A stretch of 64,000 nucleotides of DNA from Pseudomonas gregormendelii (GCF_017114825.1 NZ_JADEVO010000022.1:30566-94565); one strand, 5' to 3'. Numbered from the stretch's first letter, positions 46,171-55,020 are shown. Notes: a model not told the origin generated them from the sequence alone. A program made the numbers and translations.

Positions 46171-48750
46171 TTAGATCCGTGTCTTCAGTGCATAGAGCAT
46201 TTCGAGCGCCTTGCGTGGCGTGAGGTCATCCAGGTCGAGTTTAGCCAGTTCATCCAGCACCGGGTGAGGGAGGCTGGCGAACATGTCGCTCTGCTGCGGC
46301 GCGCGGTTTTTACCTTTGACCGGCTTGGGCGCCTCGTGCGGCAAGGCGGTGGCTTCCAGTCGGCCAAGGTGCTCGCGGGCACGCAGAATCACCTCGCCAG
46401 GTACGCCGGCCAACTGTGCCACGGCCAGGCCATAACTCTGGCTCGCAGGCCCCGGCAGGACGTGGTGCAGGAACACGATGCGTTCGTTATGTTCGGTGGC
46501 GTTGAGGTGCACGTTGGCGACCAGGGGCTGGGCCTCGGGCAATACCGTCAGTTCGAAGTAGTGCGTAGCGAACAGGGTGTAGGCGCGCAGGAACGCCAGG
46601 CGCTCCGCCGCTGCCCACGCCAGGGACAACCCATCGAACGTACTGGTGCCGCGTCCGACTTCGTCCATCAGTACCAGGCTGCGCTCGGTGGCGTTGTGCA
46701 GGATATTCGCCGTTTCGCTCATTTCAACCATGAAGGTCGAGCGCCCGCCAGCCAGGTCATCGCTGGAGCCGATCCGCGTGAAGATGCGGTCGACCAGCGA
46801 CAGCTCACAACTGGCTGCCGGAACAAAACTGCCGATATGCGCCAGCAGCACGATCAAGGCGGTCTGGCGCATGTAGGTGGATTTACCGCCCATGTTCGGA
46901 CCGGTGATCACCAGCATGCGGGTGTTGTCGTCCAGGCTCAGGTCGTTGGCCACGAACGGGGTGGTCAGCACTTGCTCGACCACTGGGTGGCGACCCTGGC
47001 TGATGCGCATGCACGGCTCTTCGACGAAGCGCGGGCAGTTCAGATCCAGGTTCAGAGCACGTTCGGCGAGGTTGCTCAGCACGTCCAGTTCGGCCAACGC
47101 CGCAGCAGTGTCCTGCAGTGGCGGCAGCTTTGATATCAGGTCTTCGAGCAATGCTTCGTACAGCATCTTCTCGCGGGCCAGCGCCCGGCTCTTGGCCGAC
47201 AACGCCTTGTCCTCGAAAGCCTTGAGTTCCGGTGTGATGAAGCGTTCGGCACCCTTGAGGGTCTGGCGCCGAATGTAATCCGCTGGCGCCGACTCAGCCT
47301 GCTTGCTCGGCAGTTCGATGAAATACCCGTGAATGCGGTTGTAACCCACTTTCAAGTGTGACAGGCCGGTACGGGCTTTTTCCCGCGCTTCCAGATCGAT
47401 CAGGAACTGCCCGGCGTTCTCGCTCAGGGATTGCAGGTCATCAAGTTCGCTGTCATAGCCGGTTTTCAACACGCCGCCGTCACGGATAACCGCCGGCGGG
47501 TTGTCGATGATGGCTTTTTCCAGCAACGCGGCCAGTTCCGGGTAGGTGCTGGTGGTCGCGGCCAGTTGAATGATGTGTGGCGCTTCCAGTTCAGCCATCG
47601 CCACCTGCAGTTGCGGCAGCGCACCGAGCGCGTCTCGCAGGCGGGCGAGGTCGCGGGGGCGGGCGTTGCGCAGGCCGATCCGCGCCAGAATCCGCTCGAT
47701 GTCGCCAATCTCCTTGAGCTGCGGTTGCAGCTGTTCGAATCGATAGGCATCAAGCAGGCAGGTGATGGACGTCTGGCGTGCCAATAGCACCTTGAGATCG
47801 CGAAGCGGACGGTTTAGCCATCGCGTCAGCAGACGGCTACCCATGGCGGTCTGGCAGCGGTCAACCACCGATTGCAGGGTATTGTCGCGGCCACCGGCAA
47901 GGTTGGTGTCCAGTTCCAGGTTGCGCCGGCTTGCACCATCCAGCACTACCGTGTCGTCGAGGCGCTCGTGTCGCAGGCTGCGCAAGTGCGGCAGGGCGGT
48001 GCGCTGGGTTTCCTTGGCGTAGCTCAACAGGCAGCCGGCAGCGCCGATCGCCAGGGTCAGGTTTTCGCAACCGAACCCTTTCAGGTCCTGGGTGGAGAAC
48101 TGCTGGCACAGGCTTTTAAACGCCGAATCACGCTCGAAATCCCACGGCGCGCGACGACGAACCCCGCGGCGCTTCTCTGCGGGCAGGTCCTTTGGCCAGT
48201 CATCCGGGATCATCAGCTCCACCGGATTGACGCGCTCCAGCTCCGCCAGCAGGTTTTCCCAGCCCTTTATTTCCAGCACGGTGAAGTTGCCGCTGGTGAT
48301 ATCCAGCACGGCCAGGCCAAACAGGCGCTCGTCTCCCAGCACCGCGGCAATCAGGTTGTCGCGGCGCTCATCCAGCAGCGCTTCGTCGCTCACCGTACCC
48401 GGCGTGATGATCCGCACCACCTGGCGATCCACTGGCCCTTTGCTGGTGGCCGGGTCGCCGACCTGCTCACAGATCACCACCGACTCGCCAAGCTTTACCA
48501 GTTTCGCCAGGTAACCTTCCGCCGCGTGGTAAGGAATCCCGCACATGGGGATCGCTTGTCCTGCAGACTGCCCGCGCGCGGTCAGGGTGATGTCCAGCAA
48601 TTTGGCGGCTTTCTTCGCATCTTCATAGAAGATCTCGTAGAAGTCGCCCATGCGGTAGAACATCAGCTGGTCGGGGTGCTGGTTTTTCAGGCGCCAGTAC
48701 TGCTGCATCATTGGCGTGTGGGAGGACAGATCGGAGAGCGCTTTATTCAT
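46171..48750 (-). CDS. mutS: DNA mismatch repair protein MutS
   Basis: 859 residues. The mismatch-reading Phe-Tyr-Glu (37-39, MGDFYEIF) is at the N-terminus; connector, lever and clamp domains follow; the ATPase has the Walker A TGPNMGGKSTYMRQ near 615 and VLMDEVGRGTSTFDG for Walker B and the signature loop. It recognises mismatches and recruits MutL. Intact, so no sign of a mutator lineage at this locus. It is divergent from cinA with 240 bases between. Confidence 0.98.
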   Translation of the reverse strand: MNKALSDLSSHTPMMQQYWRLKNQHPDQLMFYRMGDFYEIFYEDAKKAAKLLDITLTARGQSAGQAIPMCGIPYHAAEGYLAKLVKLGESVVICEQVGDPATSKGPVDRQVVRIITPGTVSDEALLDERRDNLIAAVLGDERLFGLAVLDITSGNFTVLEIKGWENLLAELERVNPVELMIPDDWPKDLPAEKRRGVRRRAPWDFERDSAFKSLCQQFSTQDLKGFGCENLTLAIGAAGCLLSYAKETQRTALPHLRSLRHERLDDTVVLDGASRRNLELDTNLAGGRDNTLQSVVDRCQTAMGSRLLTRWLNRPLRDLKVLLARQTSITCLLDAYRFEQLQPQLKEIGDIERILARIGLRNARPRDLARLRDALGALPQLQVAMAELEAPHIIQLAATTSTYPELAALLEKAIIDNPPAVIRDGGVLKTGYDSELDDLQSLSENAGQFLIDLEAREKARTGLSHLKVGYNRIHGYFIELPSKQAESAPADYIRRQTLKGAERFITPELKAFEDKALSAKSRALAREKMLYEALLEDLISKLPPLQDTAAALAELDVLSNLAERALNLDLNCPRFVEEPCMRISQGRHPVVEQVLTTPFVANDLSLDDNTRMLVITGPNMGGKSTYMRQTALIVLLAHIGSFVPAASCELSLVDRIFTRIGSSDDLAGGRSTFMVEMSETANILHNATERSLVLMDEVGRGTSTFDGLSLAWAAAERLAFLRAYTLFATHYFELTVLPEAQPLVANVHLNATEHNERIVFLHHVLPGPASQSYGLAVAQLAGVPGEVILRAREHLGRLEATALPHEAPKPVKGKNRAPQQSDMFASLPHPVLDELAKLDLDDLTPRKALEMLYALKTRI

Positions 48751-48990
48751 CGGATATCAGGCAAATTCGTTGAAATGTGTAGGGCAAAGGAGGGACGTCG
48801 GCCCGGCTTTTCCGCGATGGGCGCAAGATTACCATGGGCAGTCCGCCCGCCGCAGGAGTGAAAGCCCTGCGATGCACTTCCATCCTCGCGCGCACCGCGC
48901 ATTTCCTCACATTTTTGATGGGGGGCGCGCCTTGCAAGCGTAATCGGCTCGTGTACGGTAGTGCTTATCCCGCCCGACAAGGAGATGACC

Positions 48991-49491
48991 GTGAAAGAAA
49001 TCACCCAGCTCGCCGCTGAACTTGGCAGACGCCTGCAGGTTCTCAATGCTCATGTCACGACCGCAGAGTCGTGCACCGGCGGCGGGATCGCCGAGGCAAT
49101 TACCCGGATTCCCGGTAGTTCGGCATGGTTCGAAGCCGGTTACGTGACTTACTCCAACCGGCAGAAAACCGAGCAGCTGAATGTGCCTGTCGAGCTGTTC
49201 TCCACCGTAGGCGCGGTCAGTCGCGAGGTGGTCGAGGCCATGGTCAGGGGCGCCCAGGATAAAAGCCGGGCGACTTTTGCCGTGGCGGTCAGCGGTGTTG
49301 CCGGGCCGGATGGCGGATCTGCGAGCAAGCCGGTCGGTACGGTCTGGCTGGCCTGGGGCGTCGGGGAGCAGCTGTTCAGCGAGGTCCAGCACTTCCCGGG
49401 CAATCGCGACGAGGTCCGCCGACAAACGGTGAAGGCCGCGCTAGAGGGGCTGCTACGGCATGCCGCTTCAGAAATCTCAAATCAGGGGTAG
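48991..49491 (+). CDS. cinA: Nicotinamide-nucleotide amidohydrolase PncC (CinA C-terminal domain family)
   Basis: 166 residues from a GTG at 48991, chosen because AAGGAG lies six bases upstream; the ATG at 48985 directly abuts that Shine-Dalgarno and so is unlikely. Stand-alone CinA C-terminal domain without the N-terminal COG1058 part. TTAESCTGGGIAEAIT and AVSGVAGPDGGSASKPVGTVW are the family motifs. The enzyme deamidates NMN to nicotinate mononucleotide for NAD recycling. It lies 83 bases upstream of recA, but recA has its own LexA-controlled promoter. Confidence 0.92.
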   Translation: MKEITQLAAELGRRLQVLNAHVTTAESCTGGGIAEAITRIPGSSAWFEAGYVTYSNRQKTEQLNVPVELFSTVGAVSREVVEAMVRGAQDKSRATFAVAVSGVAGPDGGSASKPVGTVWLAWGVGEQLFSEVQHFPGNRDEVRRQTVKAALEGLLRHAASEISNQG

Positions 49492-49518
49492 GCGATCCTG
49501 AAGCGCTGTGGAATAATA

Positions 49519-49534
49519 CTGTCTACTTATACAG
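49519..49534 (+). promoter_or_regulatory. LexA (SOS) box of recA
   Basis: CTGTCTACTTATACAG fits CTG-N10-CAG, the LexA operator, and lies 41-56 bases upstream of the recA start, overlapping the likely core promoter. It should make recA-recX damage inducible. Confidence 0.85.
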
Positions 49535-49574
49535 GTGTTGGCCGTCAGGCCTTATTGATTACGTGAGGACTTTA

Positions 49575-50627
49575 ATGGACGACAACAAGAAGAAAGCCTT
49601 GGCTGCGGCCCTGGGTCAGATCGAACGTCAATTCGGCAAGGGTGCCGTAATGCGTATGGGCGATCAAGACCGCCAGGCGATCCCGGCTATCTCTACTGGC
49701 TCTCTGGGTCTGGACATCGCGCTCGGCATTGGCGGTCTGCCTAAAGGCCGTATCGTTGAAATCTACGGTCCTGAATCCTCCGGTAAAACCACACTGACGC
49801 TGTCGGTCATCGCCCAGGCGCAAAAAGCCGGTGCCACCTGCGCATTCGTCGACGCCGAGCACGCACTCGACCCGGAGTACGCTGGCAAGTTGGGCGTCAA
49901 TGTCGACGACCTGCTGGTTTCCCAGCCGGACACGGGCGAACAAGCCCTGGAAATCACCGACATGCTGGTGCGTTCCAACGCAGTTGACGTGATCATCGTT
50001 GACTCCGTGGCTGCATTGGTTCCAAAGGCCGAGATCGAAGGCGAAATGGGTGACATGCACGTTGGCCTGCAAGCCCGTCTGATGTCCCAGGCCCTGCGTA
50101 AAATCACCGGTAACATCAAGAACGCCAACTGCCTGGTTATCTTCATTAACCAGATCCGGATGAAAATCGGCGTCATGTTCGGCAGCCCGGAAACCACCAC
50201 CGGTGGTAACGCGCTGAAGTTCTACGCTTCGGTTCGCCTGGACATCCGTCGTACTGGCGCGGTGAAAGAAGGTGATGAAGTCGTTGGTAGCGAAACCCGC
50301 GTCAAGGTTGTGAAGAACAAGGTGGCTTCGCCGTTCCGTCAGGCTGAATTCCAGATCCTTTACGGCAAGGGCATCTATCTCAATGGCGAGATGATCGACT
50401 TGGGCGTACTGCATGGTTTTGTCGAGAAGTCCGGTGCCTGGTATGCCTATGAAGGCACCAAGATCGGTCAGGGCAAGGCCAACTCGGCCAAGTTCCTGGC
50501 AGACAACCCGGAAATCGCGGCGAAACTTGAGAAGCAGCTGCGCGACAAACTGCTGAGTCCGGCACCAGACGTCAAAGCGTTGGCAGATCGGGTGAAAGCA
50601 GATGACCTGGTTGATGTAGATGTTTGA
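49575..50627 (+). CDS. recA: Recombinase RecA
   Basis: 350 residues from the ATG at 49575 (MDDNKKKALAAAL), preferred over an upstream in-frame codon at 49563. Walker A GPESSGKT is at 65-72, Walker B-like VIIVDSVAALVP at about 140, and the DNA-binding loops L1 (EIEGEMGDMHVG) and L2 (FGSPETTTGGNALKFY) are intact. It performs strand exchange and stimulates LexA self-cleavage. recX starts 8 bases after its stop. Confidence 0.99.
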   Translation: MDDNKKKALAAALGQIERQFGKGAVMRMGDQDRQAIPAISTGSLGLDIALGIGGLPKGRIVEIYGPESSGKTTLTLSVIAQAQKAGATCAFVDAEHALDPEYAGKLGVNVDDLLVSQPDTGEQALEITDMLVRSNAVDVIIVDSVAALVPKAEIEGEMGDMHVGLQARLMSQALRKITGNIKNANCLVIFINQIRMKIGVMFGSPETTTGGNALKFYASVRLDIRRTGAVKEGDEVVGSETRVKVVKNKVASPFRQAEFQILYGKGIYLNGEMIDLGVLHGFVEKSGAWYAYEGTKIGQGKANSAKFLADNPEIAAKLEKQLRDKLLSPAPDVKALADRVKADDLVDVDV

Positions 50628-50635
50628 TTGATCCG

Positions 50636-51103
50636 ATGACCGCCGTACTCGATACACTCGTCGCAGTGCGGCGAACCGCAATGGACCTGCTCGCGCGACG
50701 CGAGCATGGTCGAGTCGAGCTGACGCGTAAGCTGCGTCAGCGCGGCGCTCTCCCTGAAATGATCGACACTGCACTCGACCGTCTGACGGAAGAGGGTTTG
50801 TTGTCCGAATCCCGTTACCTTGAAAGCTTCGTGTCCTATCGTGCCCGCTCGGGTTACGGCCCGCTGCGTATCCGTGAAGAACTGAGCCAGCGTGGCCTGC
50901 AGCGCGCCGATATCGAGCTCGCTCTGCGCGAGAGCGGGATCAGTTGGCACGATCAGCTGGAAGAAACCTGGCGGCGCAAGTTTGCCGGGCATCTACCCAT
51001 CGATGCCAGGGAGCGCGCCAAGCAGGGGCGTTTCCTGAATTATCGCGGCTATTCGATGGAAATGATCAGTCGGCTGTTCAGCGGTCGAGGGATGGACGAT
51101 TAA
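50636..51103 (+). CDS. recX: Recombination regulatory protein RecX
   Basis: 155 residues from the ATG at 50636. All-helical three-repeat RecX protein (RREHGRVELTRKLRQRG, LRIREELSQRGLQ, KQGRFLNYRGYSMEMISRLF). It binds RecA filaments and limits their extension. Co-transcribed with recA from the LexA-controlled promoter; a strong terminator follows. Confidence 0.93.
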   Translation: MTAVLDTLVAVRRTAMDLLARREHGRVELTRKLRQRGALPEMIDTALDRLTEEGLLSESRYLESFVSYRARSGYGPLRIREELSQRGLQRADIELALRESGISWHDQLEETWRRKFAGHLPIDARERAKQGRFLNYRGYSMEMISRLFSGRGMDD

Positions 51104-51106
51104 ATG

Positions 51107-51138
51107 AAAAAGGCCCGCCAGTGATAGCGGGCCTTTTT
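51107..51138 (+). terminator. Terminator of recA-recX (convergent with the LOG gene)
   Basis: GGCCCGC and GCGGGCC arms enclose an 8-base loop; AAAA precedes and six T residues follow, so it may work in both directions. Confidence 0.88.
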
Positions 51139-51146
51139 TATTCGCA

Positions 51147-52265
51147 TCACGTCACCTTTGAAGGTTCCCGCGTGCGCTGTTGAGCCTGGGGTTTGGGTTG
51201 TGCCCAGTTTTCCGGCAGGTTGATGTAATCCACCAGTTCGCGCAGACGTCCGTGATCCCGCGCATTGAAGGTGAACGCCAGTCGTGCCAGGTGGCTGAAC
51301 TGTTCGTCGTCGTGTTCTTCGCCGCTGTAGGCGTGTTGATGGAAATGGTCGCTCAGGCACAGATCGGCGAACGCTTCCTGCATATGGTCGAGTGCCTGGT
51401 CGCTCAACCTGTGGTTCATGCGAATGATGAACTGGTGCTTGAGCCAGCGACTGGAGTGGAAGTTGCTGTAGAACTGATTGATCTGTTCCACCGCTTCTTC
51501 GGCGCTGTAGACCAGGCTGACGAGCTTCATATCGGTGGGCAGTATGTAGCGATTTTCTGCGAGCTGATGGTGAATGAAGTCCAGCGCGCCCTGCCAGAAA
51601 GTACCGCCTGGCGCATCCAGCAGTATCACCGGCACCAGAGGGCTCTTGCCGGTCTGGATCAATGTCAGTACTTCCAGGGCTTCATCCAGGGTGCCGAAAC
51701 CTCCGGGGCAGAGCACCAGCGCATTGGCCTCCTTGACGAAGAACAGCTTGCGCGTGAAGAAGAAGTGAAATGACAGCAGGTTGGTCGTGCCCCGGACGGT
51801 CGGGTTGGCGTGCTGCTCGAAGGGCAGTGTGATATTGAAGCCAAGGCTGTGTTCAAGGCCGGCGCCTTCGTGGGCTGCCGCCATTATCCCGCCACCGGCG
51901 CCCGTGATCACCATCAGGTCTGAACGCGCCAGCGCAGCGCCCAGCTCGCGAGCCATTGCGTACAGAGGGTTTTCCACAGGTGTGCGGGCAGAACCGTAAA
52001 CCGTGACTTTGCGTCGTCCCTTGAACTGTTCCAGTACGCGAAAGGCGTGTTCCAGTTCGCGCAGGGCCTGCAGGGTGATCTTGGCATTCCAGCGGTTGTG
52101 GTCTTCCTGCGCCATGCGCAGCACGGTGAGGATCATGTCTCGGTAGATCGGGGAGTTCGGGCTGGCAGGTGAAACCAGGTTGAGGAGTTCTTCGACCTTG
52201 CTGGTGAGGTCGTGGCCGCTTTCTGCAAAATGACGGCTAAGGAGGTCATTCGGTTGGTAAGGCAT
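51147..52265 (-). CDS. LOG-family protein (TIGR00730-like Rossmann fold, nucleotide hydrolase candidate)
   Basis: 372 residues, longer than the roughly 190-residue LOG cytokinin-activating enzymes. The conserved nucleotide-binding elements are TGAGGGIMAAAHEGA at 121-135 and the catalytic PGGFGTLDE at 187-195. N-terminal (1-80) and C-terminal (about 270-372) extensions are helical and charged. Members hydrolyse nucleoside 5'-monophosphates to base plus ribose phosphate; the long form recalls PpnN-type nucleosidases, but the extensions differ enough that the substrate is not assigned. It is convergent with recX and is a single-gene unit. Confidence 0.75.
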   Translation of the reverse strand: MPYQPNDLLSRHFAESGHDLTSKVEELLNLVSPASPNSPIYRDMILTVLRMAQEDHNRWNAKITLQALRELEHAFRVLEQFKGRRKVTVYGSARTPVENPLYAMARELGAALARSDLMVITGAGGGIMAAAHEGAGLEHSLGFNITLPFEQHANPTVRGTTNLLSFHFFFTRKLFFVKEANALVLCPGGFGTLDEALEVLTLIQTGKSPLVPVILLDAPGGTFWQGALDFIHHQLAENRYILPTDMKLVSLVYSAEEAVEQINQFYSNFHSSRWLKHQFIIRMNHRLSDQALDHMQEAFADLCLSDHFHQHAYSGEEHDDEQFSHLARLAFTFNARDHGRLRELVDYINLPENWAQPKPQAQQRTREPSKVT

Positions 52266-52635
52266 TCAACTTCTCCTTGCGTGCGGGCTCTGGTTTTTTT
52301 CGGTGAATGAAAAAAACGTTCGCAACTTCAAAAATCCATGACGGGCGGCTCCTTCCCGGCCCAAAGATGTAGTGGTGATTACTCTAAATCTAGTCCTTGG
52401 CGAGGATTCGCGCTGACTTGATCATTGCGCCGCAAAGTCTTTCATGGCAATCGCTTATTAACGATTCGAGAAGTGATTTCACCACTCGTCTGAACCTGAT
52501 CCGAGAGTTCAGCGCTCTGATTTACTTACTAACAGGCGTGACGCGACCGTTTTGCGCAGGGGCAAGACGCACGGTACAGGTAACTCAAAGGATTTATCGC
52601 GCAGTTGGGGCGAAAGGGCAGGGAGGCGGGAAGCT
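52266..52635. other. 370-base region without a recognised gene
   Basis: It contains an AT hairpin TTTTTTTC (52294-52301) with GAAAAAAA (52309-52316) just upstream of the LOG gene, and a short palindrome near 52470-52485 (AGTGATTTCACCACT). Base composition is less GC-rich than the genes around it in 52310-52530. Promoters for the divergent LOG gene and the 64-residue gene must lie here, but I could not place them with confidence. A small open frame at 52397-52639 lacks a ribosome site and coding character. Confidence 0.5.
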
Positions 52636-52830
52636 ATGACCAAGGTCATTCTGGAAATCGATACGCAGCTGTATCGATTGCTCAAGGTATCAGCCGAGAC
52701 CAACCATTTGAGTCTTGAGGAAGAGTGCTGCCGGCGTCTTGCAGGTGGCCAGCGTCGTTCGCGTTACTTGCAGGCCCTTATAGCGGAATTGCGCGCCGAG
52801 GACGAACAGCGACGCGCTAATTGCCGATGA
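52636..52830 (+). CDS. Small hypothetical protein, possibly ribbon-helix-helix-like
   Basis: 64 residues from the ATG at 52636, which has GGGAGG and GGGAAG upstream; an ATG at 52552 in the same frame is less likely. The first strand-like segment (TKVILEIDTQLYRLLKVSA) followed by helices (SLEEECCRRLAG and RYLQALIAELRAEDEQRR) is the pattern of a ribbon-helix-helix DNA-binding protein, but no family is recognised with confidence. The Cys-Cys pair is unusual. Its TGA directly abuts the stop of the convergent secreted-protein gene. There is no toxin-like partner beside it. Confidence 0.6.
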   Translation: MTKVILEIDTQLYRLLKVSAETNHLSLEEECCRRLAGGQRRSRYLQALIAELRAEDEQRRANCR

Positions 52831-53253
52831 TCACTTTTTCTTCTGATTGACTTTCGGGCAATCCGATTCCTGGAAACGCTCGCTGGCGACCGGACGGTTG
52901 GTCTTAACCTCGGTGAATTCGTAACGCATGATCGCGCCTTTGGCCATCAGCTTGCGAAAGCCCGGGTTGTTGCAGACGGTGGAGCCCAGCTGGAAATAAA
53001 CAGCCTTCGGGTCGGCGCGCATCTTGTCGGCGTGAGTGCTCTGCACGCTCAGGTGGTTGATCAGCTCTTTGCCTTCAACGGTGTAACCCTGATCGAGAAT
53101 GTCTTCATTGATTGCCCGCGGAGTGCCGACGCTGCTTTGAGCGGCAACGTTTTGCAGCATTTTGCTCAGTTCCATGTCTTTCAAGGAAGCGGCCTGGGCG
53201 TTGAAGGACGACGCCAGCAAAATGGCAGCGGTAGGAACGATAAAGCGCAGCAT
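52831..53253 (-). CDS. Small secreted protein, PA3611-like (quorum-sensing-regulated virulence factor family)
   Basis: 140 residues. N-terminal signal peptide MLRFIVPTAAILLASSFNAQA, then a mature domain of about 119 residues with two cysteines (VCNNPGFRKLM and ESDCPKV) that could form a disulfide, and a Lys-rich tail. Size, signal peptide and position match, from memory, the P. aeruginosa PA3611 family, whose molecular function is unknown. The 'virulence factor' name comes from P. aeruginosa and need not apply here. It is a single-gene unit, divergent from the DTW-domain gene. Confidence 0.7.
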   Translation of the reverse strand: MLRFIVPTAAILLASSFNAQAASLKDMELSKMLQNVAAQSSVGTPRAINEDILDQGYTVEGKELINHLSVQSTHADKMRADPKAVYFQLGSTVCNNPGFRKLMAKGAIMRYEFTEVKTNRPVASERFQESDCPKVNQKKK

Positions 53254-53386
53254 GAAACTCTCCTGGTTCAGTGACTGGTGGTTCGACCCGTCACATGACT
53301 GTGCGTTCAGTGGCGGCGAATTATAGGGGACGAGGCCTGGACGGTACAGGCTTGCGCGGGCTGCTCTGATAAACTGCCACTACTTT

Positions 53387-54172
53387 ATGCCCAGCCGAGT
53401 GTTGTTCGTGTCGATAATCCCTTCTGCCCCTCTCTTTGCGGCGAATGCCGTTGCCCTTTTGCGCGATCAGCGTGAGGAAGAGGGCATCAAGCCGATACAG
53501 GCCCGGGGCTGGAGGGCCACTCGCTGCCGCGCCTGTCGCGTGATCGAAAGCCACTGCCTGTGTGCCTGGCGCCCGCAGGTCGATGCGCGCTCCGGCGTGT
53601 GCCTGATCATGACCAACAAGGAAGTCTTCAAGCCCAGCAACACCGGGTGGCTGATTGCCGACGTGGTGCGCGACAACCATGCATTCATCTGGTCACGTAC
53701 TGAAACCGACCCGAAGTTGCTGGCGTTGCTGCGCGACCCGCAATGGCAACCGTATCTGGTGTTTCCGGGCGAGTATGTCGAGCCTGAGCGGGTAACGAAC
53801 ACCGTCGAGGTCGATAGCGCCAAGCGCCCACTGTTCATTCTATTGGACGCGACCTGGACCGAGGCGCGGAAGATCTTCCGTAAAAGCCCGTACTTTGATG
53901 CGCTCCCGATCCTCAGCCTGCTGCCCGAGAAACTGTCACGCTATCGCCTGCGCCGGTCGACGCGTAGCGAACATTTGTGTACGGCCGAAGTGGCGGCGCT
54001 GTGTCTGGATCTGGCCGGCGATGTGGCGGCCGCATCGGCACTGGACGCTTATTTCGACGTGTTCAGCCAGCACTACCTCGATGCCAAGCACCAGCTGGAC
54101 ATGAATGTTTCTACCCCCGCACATGCCGAGCTGATGCCCTTCGTGCAGAACGGTTCTGCTGCCTTGGGCTGA
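53387..54172 (+). CDS. tRNA-uridine aminocarboxypropyltransferase, DTW-domain family (TapT/YfiP-like)
   Basis: 261 residues. The DTW (SPOUT-related) domain is shown by the cysteine cluster RCRACRVIESHCLCAW (about 47-62) and the signature LDATWTEARKIFRKSP near 150. E. coli TapT adds an aminocarboxypropyl group from S-adenosylmethionine to U47 of several tRNAs (acp3U47). The N-terminal 35 residues before ARGWRATRC are not family-like, so translation may begin later; the ribosome site before 53387 is poor. erdR follows after about 200 bases. Confidence 0.8.
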   Translation: MPSRVLFVSIIPSAPLFAANAVALLRDQREEEGIKPIQARGWRATRCRACRVIESHCLCAWRPQVDARSGVCLIMTNKEVFKPSNTGWLIADVVRDNHAFIWSRTETDPKLLALLRDPQWQPYLVFPGEYVEPERVTNTVEVDSAKRPLFILLDATWTEARKIFRKSPYFDALPILSLLPEKLSRYRLRRSTRSEHLCTAEVAALCLDLAGDVAAASALDAYFDVFSQHYLDAKHQLDMNVSTPAHAELMPFVQNGSAALG

Positions 54173-54369
54173 TTGTCGCCCATACTGTAAAGATCTGTAC
54201 TGGCCATGCACCTTGACCACCCCGGTTTCGCTGGGCATGCTTGGCGCCGATTGGGGCGCGGCCAAGGTTTGAGACGCCGTTTTAGCTTGTGATTGACGTT
54301 GAACGTGCCCTGTTGGTGCAGCTCCGTGGCTGTACCTTGAGTTGTTTGAAAAACAGGATCATTTGAAAA

Positions 54370-55020
54370 ATGGCCACATACGAAATCCTGATTGCCGATG
54401 ACCACCCACTGTTCCGTAGCGCATTGCATCAGGCGTTGACCCTCGGCCTGGGCCCCGAAGTCCGGCTGGTGGAGGTGGCGAGTATTGCCGAACTGGAGAC
54501 CCGCCTGGACGAAAAGTCCGACTGGGACCTGGTTCTGCTCGACTTGAACATGCCAGGCGCTTACGGATTTTCCGGCCTGGTGCTGTTGCGCGGGCAATAC
54601 CCGCAGATTCCGGTGGTGATGGTGTCGGCCCAGGAAGAGGCCTCGATCATGGTCAAGTCTCGCGAGTTCGGGGCCAGTGGCTTCATTCCCAAGTCCAGCG
54701 ACCTGAGCGTCATTCAAAAGGCCGTCAGGGCGGTATTGGACGGCGATGTGTTCTGGCCCCCGCAGGCCTTTGAGGCGGTCAGTGTCTCCGCCGAAGCCAA
54801 GGCGGCAAGCGAAGGCCTGGCCAGCCTCACGCCCCAGCAGTTCCGGGTGTTGACCATGGTGTGTGAAGGTTTGCTGAACAAACAGATCGCTTATGAACTG
54901 AGCGTCTCGGAAGCCACCATCAAGGCACATGTCACCGCCATCTTTCGCAAGCTGAATGTGCGCACTCGCACCCAGGCGGCGTTGCTCTTGCAACAACTTG
55001 AGTCAATTTCGAGCCATTAA
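54370..55020 (+). CDS. erdR: LuxR/FixJ-type response regulator ErdR
   Basis: 216 residues. Receiver domain with acidic pocket Asp10-Asp11, phospho-acceptor Asp58 (LVLLDLNMPG) and Lys108 (GFIPKSS); a LuxR-type helix-turn-helix follows (LTPQQFRVLTMVCEGLLN, then SVSEATIKAHVTAIFRKL). In P. aeruginosa the gene in this position next to dgkA, ErdR, activates acetyl-CoA synthetase and ethanol oxidation genes. No histidine kinase gene is adjacent, as expected for this orphan regulator. The start has a weak ribosome site (GGATCATTTGAAAA). Confidence 0.82.
   Translation: MATYEILIADDHPLFRSALHQALTLGLGPEVRLVEVASIAELETRLDEKSDWDLVLLDLNMPGAYGFSGLVLLRGQYPQIPVVMVSAQEEASIMVKSREFGASGFIPKSSDLSVIQKAVRAVLDGDVFWPPQAFEAVSVSAEAKAASEGLASLTPQQFRVLTMVCEGLLNKQIAYELSVSEATIKAHVTAIFRKLNVRTRTQAALLLQQLESISSH

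Noticed and set aside
48985..48987. ATG start for cinA
   Set aside because: It touches the Shine-Dalgarno itself; the GTG at 48991 has correct spacing and family length.
52397..52639. An 80-codon open frame upstream of the 64-residue gene
   Set aside because: No Shine-Dalgarno, no coding-like composition, and it runs into the start of the better-supported small gene.
52636..53253. Toxin-antitoxin pair formed by the 64-residue RHH-like protein and its neighbour
   Set aside because: The neighbour is convergent and has a signal peptide with the look of a known secreted family, not a toxin.
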